NCBI GenBank assembly: GCA_020465985.1
Contig: JAANYP010003720.1
Location: 62,001 to 126,000 of the forward strand
Direction: 5' to 3'
From: Centrapalus pauciflorus
Taxonomy: Eukaryota; Streptophyta; Magnoliopsida; Asterales; Asteraceae
DNA length: 64,000 nucleotides
The translations under genes were made by a program, and so were the position numbers. Under the pieces are notes generated by a model, which saw only the letters and a program-made list of their open reading frames with translations, ran no database searches and was not told where the DNA came from. The first letter of the stretch is position 1. Every line of letters begins with the position of its first letter. Shown here one piece after another: positions 57,746-64,000 of this stretch.

Positions 57746-58377
57746 ATGGACAATAGTGCTGCCAGTTCTTCTCTTACTATGACAATGGTTCAATGGCAAA
57801 ACCTCCCAAGTTCAATGATCGGAACTTCTCTGGCTGGAAGTGTAGAATGATGATCTATTTAGAAAATCTGGATGTACAACTACCAAAGATTGTGATGGAA
57901 GGTCTCTATGTGCCAACTTCTGTCACTATTATAACTCCTGCGGCTGAAGGAGTAGTTCCTGAAGTCAGGACTATTGAGAAAGCAAAAGCTCAATGGTCTG
58001 ATGAAGACAAAAGGCTTGTTGCTCTTGATGCAAATGCCAAGTTCAAGCTTGTTATTTCTTTTCCTTATGATGTGTTCAAACAGGTTGAGAAAATGAAGAC
58101 TGCAAAGGAGATGTGGGATACTTTGTGTATCATCTATGATGGTCCCACTATCACACTGGATAACAGGATCAACAATCTTGTTAGACAGTATGAACTTTTC
58201 TTTGCAAAGCCAAAGGAGACTCTCACTAAAACCAATACCAGGTTCACTGCCCTGATCAATGATCTCAAGAAGAAGGCATTTGAAAAAACTAAGGCTGAGT
58301 GCTTTAAATGTGGTAGAACTGGCCATATAGCTACTGACTATGTGTCTAAAGTTGTTGGCTCTTCCTCCAAACCGTAA
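57746..58377 (+). pseudogene. Copia-D Gag, internally shortened
   Basis: An ATG at 57746 opens a frame that shifts near 57790 into the frame with FNDRNFSGWKCRMMIYLEN and AKEMWDTLCIIYDG. After RFTALINDLKKK the protein jumps directly to KAECFKCGRTGHIATDY, so the usual 70-80 residues before the knuckle are missing. The last knuckle Cys is Tyr. RNA binding by this copy is doubtful. Confidence 0.75.
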
Positions 58378-60099
58378 AAAACAATCAAAGATGATGGCTA
58401 CAGGGTTAAGTACCTAATGGCCATGGCTAAGCTGAAGAAGTTGGAAGACTCAGTGGCTTCCAACAAGCAGAAGGGATTTATGGCCGAGACTTGTGACTGG
58501 GAGGAGTCTGATTCATCATCTGATGGAGAGGACAACAATTATCTGATGGCCAACATTTATGTGCCCTCAACAAGCAACTTCAAACAGGACCTGGCAGAAG
58601 CTGAAGCTCTCAGCATTTTGGAGAACTAGAATCCAACTATGATGTATAAGGTACAAAACTTTAAGGATTACAATTCTGAAGAAAATTTTAAAATGTTTGA
58701 TTATTTACTTTTTGATTTAAAAGCTGCTGTTGAGAAGCATGATGCTTTGAAGTATGAGATTTCTAAGTTAAAAACTGATCTTGAAACAAAATCTAATGAA
58801 CTGATCAGCTTTCATAATTTGAAAGCTGAGCTTGATGAAGTAAAAACATCAACACCATTTTATTAGAAGAAAAGAGAGAGACAGACTCAAAGCATGCTAA
58901 GATTCAAAAGATTGTTGACTCTTGGTGTCAGACAGCTCAAAAAGTCAACCACTGTATCAGCCAGCAGATACTTGTTCAAATCCAAGCCTATCTTCAAGGA
59001 GATCTTGATACAACAACTTCAGTTTTTGTGATTAATAATCTGGAAAAAGACTTATCCACTCTTGGTGAGTTTCCAAGTACTTTTATTCAAAGAGTAAATG
59101 GAAAGTTGGTTTCAACAAACAGGTTTGTCAGGCCTCAAAACACTGACAGTTTGCGTGAAAAAGCTTTAAAGAATTATGATGGAATGTGTTCTCCATCAAA
59201 TCAGCCTGCTAAGTGCATAACTAGTTCACATAAACAAAACAAGGGCAAACGAGTTCACACTGCAACTTTGGGCACTAAACCTGTCAACAAGACAAAATCT
59301 GGATCTAAAGCTGTTGGGAAGAATCCTGTTAACCCTTTTGATGCTGAACATTTTGAGAGAACGTTTTCAAAAGGAAAGCACCCTAATTTCAACAGGGGTA
59401 AGTCTCATGTTGTAAGCAAATCTACTGTGATTTCAAATAAGTTTTTAAATCATAGTTGAAAGCTGGTTATAAAAGAAGAAAAATCTTTTAAAACCAGAAG
59501 TAATGATCATGTTGATAGGCAACATTCATCACATCTCAGTAAAGGCAAGGACAAAGCCATTGTTCAAACTAAGAAAGCTGGGAATAATTTTTCCAAACCT
59601 GTGGAAGGAGAAAAACCAATCTAACTACCTGTATTTGATCTTTGCCCTCCCATAAAGAGGAAAGAGGACAGAGGCAAAGCTGTTGCTGTTGTACCTTCCA
59701 CTCAAACTGTTGGTTCCTCTAAGAATTGTGATAAGTTTGCTAAACTTGTTAAGGAGTCCAACAAAGATATCCCTGAATGTGTTTCTGGGGGTACTTCTTC
59801 CAACAAGTCTAAAAAGAGAAAATGTTGCAAATGTGGGAAGAAGACTCGTATGGCCAAAGACTGCCCTGAAACTGAGGACATAAGGCCTGCTGACACTGCA
59901 AGTTGCAACATTGCAAAACCAGCAGTGATGGAAGTAACATGGTCATTGAGGAGAGTATCCAAGCTGATACAATCAAAATTGAATATATTAGTGTAGATCA
60001 TAGTGGTCCATCAACAAATGTTGATGAAGAAAGAGAACTCATCCTTATGATGAGTTCCCCTAAAAACTAATATTTTCCCATGACACTCTACAGGTTAAA
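58378..60099 (+). pseudogene. Copia-D gag-pol linker with coiled coil and second, broken zinc knuckle
   Basis: Pieces at 58417-58629 (acidic, Ser-rich), 58639-58866 (coiled coil), 59028-59459 (basic) and 59683-59883 in different frames. A second knuckle at about 59823-59865 reads CCKCGKKTRMAKDC, with Arg where the zinc-binding His should be. Same CCHC, coiled coil, CCHC plan as Copia-A. Confidence 0.6.
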
Positions 60100-61061
60100 C
60101 AACCAAGCCAGGTCGGGTACCTAGACAGCGGCTGCTCAGGGCACATGACAGGTTGCAAAGATTTGCTGAGTGATCTCAAGCCTGAAAAGGCCCAAAGGTC
60201 ACCTTTGGTGACAATGTTTAGGGATCCACAGAAGGATGTCGAACCTTTCAAGCCGGTGCTGCAATATTTAAAAGACTAGCCTATATGTCTGGGGTAAAAC
60301 ATAATCTTGTTAGCATTAGCGAACTGTGTGATGTTGGCTACAAGGTTAACTTTTATGAGCACCTGGGGTACATACTGGATCCCCAAGGTAAAGTTGTGCT
60401 GTGTGCACAAAGGAAGAAAGGTGAATATGTTGTGGATATGAAATATGTTGATCCAAAAACTGAAACCTATTTCATCTCAAGAAGCAATGCAGACCTAAAA
60501 TGGTTATGGCGCAAAAAGCTATCACACATGAACTTTAAGAATATCAACAAACTCTGTAAGAAAGAGTTGGTACTGAATTCGGAAACAATACTCTTGAGGA
60601 CTTCTGTGAAAGAGGGATCTCACAAAACTTTTCAGCTGCAAGAACTCCACCATAAAATGGAGTTACTGAAAGGAGGAATAGAACCCTCATTGAAGGTACT
60701 AGAACCATGCTGTGTGCATCAGGTTTGCCTTCATCATTTTGGGTTGAAGCTGTTAACACTGTCTGTTTCACTCAAACAGATCCTTAGTGGTAAAAGGTTC
60801 AATAAGACTCCTTATGAGTTAATCAAAGGGAGAAGGCAAAATATAAGCTATTTCCATGTGTTCGGATGTCCGTGTTTCATATTGAGTCAAAGGGACCAGC
60901 TGGCTAAATTTGAACTCAAAGCTGATGAAGGCGTGTTTGTTGGATATTCTGCTGTTTCTGAAGCCTACAGAGTATACAACTACAAAAGAAAGGTGATAGA
61001 AGAATCTATCAATGTCACCTTTGAGGAGTCTAAGAAATGCCTCAACCAAAACTGCTCCTAA
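60100..61061 (+). pseudogene. Copia-D protease and integrase, core deleted
   Basis: Protease site YLDSGCSGHMT at about 60118-60150. From 60285: HNLVSISELCDVGY and LWRKKLSHMNFKNINKL. The frame then runs from KKELV straight into sequence that normally lies after the second catalytic Asp, so the zinc-binding CxxC and most of the core are deleted; frameshifts follow at about 60600-60780. The end keeps KRFNKTPYELIKGRR and GYSAVSEAYRVYN. Confidence 0.75.
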
Positions 61062-61145
61062 ATCAATTTCAGGAGAGTTCAACTTTGATGGTCTTATGCA
61101 TACCAATGTTGAGGAAAGGACTCAAAAGCTTCCACATCATCCAGA

Positions 61146-62060
61146 GTGGAACCTGTAAACCACAATGGACATGATGATGATTATGTTGGTACACCATGTG
61201 TGAATAAGTGTACTGATATAGTAAATTCACCGTGTCCAGAACCAATCAATGCTGATTTCCTTGAATCCTCTGTTGATGTGTTTAACAATAACGATTCATT
61301 CTCTATGGGTGACCAGGCTCAAGATATCTGTGTGTCTGAAAATCTTGAAAGTTGTTCAGCAAGTCCTAATGAAAACGAAATTGATAGAGGAGAATCTTTA
61401 GTGAAACATGATTCTAAGTGGATCAGGTGTCACCCCAATGATAAAATAATTGGTGACATCAACAAAGGGGTACAAACCAGATGGGACAGCTTAGGAAACT
61501 TTTGTATGTTTTCTAGCTTTGGGTCCCTGATGGAGCCAAAGAACGTAGATGATGAACTTTAAGATGCCAATTGGTTCATTGCCATGTAAAAAGAGCTCAA
61601 TCAGTTTGAGAGAAACAAAGTATGGAAGTTGGTCCCTGTTCCTAAAGGTAAAACAATAATTGGCACCAAGTAGGTTTTCAGAAACAAGATGGATGAGCAA
61701 GGTCATGTTATTAGAAATAAGGCAACACTGGTTGCTCAAGGCTATAGGCAAGAAAAAGGCATAGACTATGATGAAACATTTGCTTCAGTGGCTAGGTTAG
61801 AAGCAATTCGTTTGTCTCTAGCCTACGCTGCCCACAAGAGCATTACGGTATTTCAAGATGATGTCAATAGTGCATTTTTGAAGGGTAAGCTGCAAGAAGA
61901 AGTATATGTCAAGCAGCCTCCAGGTTTTGAAAATGAACAACTCCCAGGTTATGTCTATAAGATGGACAAAGATCTCTATGGTCTAAAACAAGCCCCTAAA
62001 TCATGGTATGACACTCTTACCGATTTCCTTACGAGCAACGGTTATTCGAGAGGTAAAGTG
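61146..62060 (+). pseudogene. Copia-D linker and N-terminal half of RT
   Basis: Linker 61146-61562, then RT with TAA at 61587-61589 (Gln expected) and TAG at 61671-61673 (Trp expected). From 61689 KATLVAQGYRQEKGIDYDE, QDDVNSAFLKGKL and LYGLKQAPKSWYDTL are clear. Copia-C begins directly after SNGYSRGKV. Confidence 0.85.
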
Positions 62061-62725
62061 TGTTGGTACACCCTGTGTGCCGATAGCAGTCTAAGTGATA
62101 TAGCATTTTCGTTTAAGTAATATTCAAAGTATTGGGATTTAACGAGTGTTTGATATATATGTTTAGATATGTTTGATAGTTATTGATTATATGGTTGAAC
62201 TTGATGTAATGAATTACAGGAAGTTCAAACATAAAGATCAAAGATAAAATCAGACATAAGTTAAAAACATAAAGTTCAAATATAAGTTTAATATGTGAAA
62301 GTCGAATTTAGAGTAAATTCGAATTCACAAGTAAACAGGATTCGAATCTGTCAGCAGATTCGAATGTGTTCCATTAGGCAGATTCAAGTTTGTCATGTGG
62401 ACAAACTCGAATGGGCCTTAGGCCTGATTCGAGTTTGGCCCATGTCAAACTCGAATGGTCCTCTATAATTAGGAATAGACTCGAATCATTAGGGGACTTT
62501 TGCAGAATTCGAGAGAGATTAAGCAAAAGGCGATTTGGAGTTTATCAGTGTGTTTAGTGTTGTTTCGGAGAGAATCAATTCGTAGGAGCGTCCGTCCTCG
62601 TTCGTACAGCTTGTTGATAGTCTCTGTGTTTCGTGTGAGAGTTGTTTCCGTCAACCCGTTAACGAGGATTCCGCACTCGTTGACGGTCTCGTGTCTAGAT
62701 AGATCCGTAGTGTGTAGACCTTACA
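62061..62725 (+). repeat. Copia-C 5' LTR
   Basis: TGTTGGTACA to GACCTTACA, 665 bp. A TATA-like CTATAATT is at 62463-62470. The stretch 62308-62516 holds about ten ATTCGAATCTG/CTCGAATGG-type motifs. Confidence 0.8.
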
Positions 62726-62727
62726 AG

Positions 62728-62740
62728 TGGTATCAGAGCG
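62728..62740 (+). other. Copia-C primer-binding site
   Basis: TGGTATCAGAGCG two bases after the LTR, initiator-Met tRNA type. Confidence 0.9.
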
Positions 62741-63323
62741 AAAGGGGTGTTCTTCGTGTTCATCCTAGGTTTCTTGACGCTTTTGGACGGTTATTCTCTC
62801 TGCTTTTCGCGTTTTTTCGAGCTTATCAAATTAGGATCTGGGAAATACTTCGGTGTTTTTCACGTTTTTGATCGAAGTCATTATTTTTCTTTGTAAAAAT
62901 ATTGATTTAATTTTTAAAAACGTTAAAAAATCCAAGTATTAGCCGTTTTTCGAGTTTGCGGCGCTCGAATCTGTTAGGAGTAATTAGGGTTTTTTCTTAG
63001 TCTCGAGTCTAACCAAAAATCCACTCCTTTCGAGTTTGCTTTCAAGTGTTTCGAGTTTAAGGTTGTCGAGTTTGATTCGAATCTGGCCTAGAGTCGAATA
63101 GGAGCTTCGAGTTCGCTGGGCTTCGACTTTGACTGTTACGAGTTTTCTTGGACCTTCGAGTTTGAGACTTTCGAGTTTGTCACCTGTTTCGAATTTAACT
63201 GAATTTCAGAACTTAATCGAATTTAATCCCAAATAGGTTTAAACTTAATTAAATTCGAAAGAATTAACTTAAATTAATTTCGAATTAAATTTATTAAGTT
63301 AAAATTCAATTACTTTTGAAACA
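62741..63323 (+). repeat. Copia-C leader with TTCGAGTTTG array
   Basis: No credible ORF. From 62947 to about 63250 there are roughly 18 variants of TTCGAGTTTG or TTCGAATCTG with uneven spacing, preceded by a T-rich stretch as in the Copia-B leader. Confidence 0.8.
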
Positions 63324-64000
63324 ATGTCAAATTTACAAAGGTTTCTAGAGATGGATCATGAGGTAGGGAAAGCAAATACACCGCCTAAGCTGATGAAACT
63401 TGAAGATTATTATTCGTGGAAAGATCGGTTTGCCGATTTTGTACGTTTCAACGACATGAGAATGTGGATATGTATCGACGAAGGATACATCCCACCTACC
63501 ACAGAAGTTGAAGGCCGTCAAAGAGTCTTATCATATCAAATGATGAAGGAGGATGATAAGAAACTATATGAAGCCGAAAACAGAGCCTTCTCGATTATTC
63601 AAATAGCACTGCCTCAGGATATACTACACACATTCCACAATCAAAAGACATCTAAGGAGCTTTGGGAAACGCTGGAAAAGAGGTGTGAGGGTAATCCGAG
63701 GGTTCGAAGGAAGCGCATGGAGTTGTTGAAACAACAATTTGCGATTTTCAAGGCTTTGAAGGATGAAAAGCTGGACAACACTATCACCCGCTTTTATCAT
63801 CTGCTTACAGAGCTTGAGAGTCATGGGATTGAGTATAGTGATACCGAAAAGAACAATAAGCTTCTTGATGCCTTACCAGCCAAATGGGCAATGTACGTGG
63901 CTATGATTAAGCTTGATGAAGATAAGTATTATACTAAATCGTTGCATGATGTAGTGGGAACACTGAGGGCTTATCACTTCGAGCTACTGAAGGCCGAAAC
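63324..64000 (+). CDS. Copia-C Gag, partial
   Basis: ATG at 63324 (MSNLQRFLEMDHEV); open for all 225 codons to the window edge. Contains LEDYYSWKDRFADFV, AFSIIQIALPQDIL, TSKELWETLEKRCEGN and KLLDALPAKWAMYVAMIK, the Copia Gag UBN2 pattern in the right order. No stop or frameshift so far, unlike Copia-B and Copia-D, so this is probably the youngest Copia here. The zinc knuckle would lie outside the window. Confidence 0.92.
   Translation, partial: MSNLQRFLEMDHEVGKANTPPKLMKLEDYYSWKDRFADFVRFNDMRMWICIDEGYIPPTTEVEGRQRVLSYQMMKEDDKKLYEAENRAFSIIQIALPQDILHTFHNQKTSKELWETLEKRCEGNPRVRRKRMELLKQQFAIFKALKDEKLDNTITRFYHLLTELESHGIEYSDTEKNNKLLDALPAKWAMYVAMIKLDEDKYYTKSLHDVVGTLRAYHFELLKAE

Larger units (their letters stand above)
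57388..62060 (+). mobile_element. Copia-D: decayed Copia element, 3' part cut by Copia-C
   Basis: Order: probable LTR, primer site, gag, coiled-coil linker, protease, integrase, RT. The gag, integrase and both zinc knuckles are damaged, and Copia-C interrupts RT at 62060. The remainder and 3' LTR would lie to the right of the window, so the target duplication cannot be checked. Confidence 0.85.
62061..64000 (+). mobile_element. Copia-C: Copia retrotransposon, 5' part only
   Basis: LTR, primer site, motif-rich leader and gag, running off the right edge. It inserted into RT of Copia-D; the target duplication should be AAGTG (62056-62060). Confidence 0.88.

Overview
This is repeat-rich plant nuclear DNA, and almost everything in it is transposable-element sequence. 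Copia LTR retrotransposons with tRNA-iMet-type primer sites, a Gypsy-type primer site, Helitron proteins with an RPA-like partner, a Tourist-like MITE, and a captured exon resembling a plant receptor-like kinase all point to a eudicot. The accessory ORFs behind the Copia RNase H domains resemble ones I know best from Asteraceae, so Asteraceae is my low-confidence guess. I see no complete host gene, rRNA, tRNA or CRISPR array.

Layout. The oldest layer is a degraded Helitron on the minus strand: Rep exons at 2234-3430 and RPA-like exons at 25201-26018 and 46202-46520. Copia-A (3706-24512, minus, target duplication CACCT) and Copia-B (26024-46196, plus, target duplication AATTC) split it. Copia-A is itself interrupted by solo LTR a (5496-8014), a second-family solo LTR (11170-13658) and a short Gypsy element (16936-22106). 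Copia-B is interrupted by solo LTR b (32139-35451), which contains a MITE (32758-33125), and by solo LTR c (40783-43215). Every one of these insertions has a perfect target duplication, and at five of the joints I checked the host reading frame resumes when the insert is ignored. A related LTR, cut by the window edge, occupies 1-2233.

From 46.5 to 57 kb there is AT-rich sequence, a gene-like leader, one captured kinase exon and a recent 3.19-kb tandem duplication with its own inner tandem repeat. From 57.4 kb a badly decayed Copia-D is cut inside its reverse transcriptase by Copia-C, whose gag frame is open to the right edge.

How the parts work together. Copia-A and Copia-B follow the Sirevirus-like plan gag, protease, integrase, RT, RNase H, then a long accessory ORF. 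In both, the accessory ORF is preceded by an internal polypurine tract and a TTTAAA promoter-like box; in Copia-B a convincing intron follows. The most unusual pattern is that several elements carry their own iterated 8-12 bp motif in noncoding DNA: CCGAATTCGG in Copia-B, TTCGAGTTTG/TTCGAATCTG in Copia-C, AGCAGCTTGA in Copia-A, GGGCGCAG in the Gypsy LTRs. The Copia-B motif is also arrayed in all three solo LTRs of a family that is otherwise unlike Copia-B.
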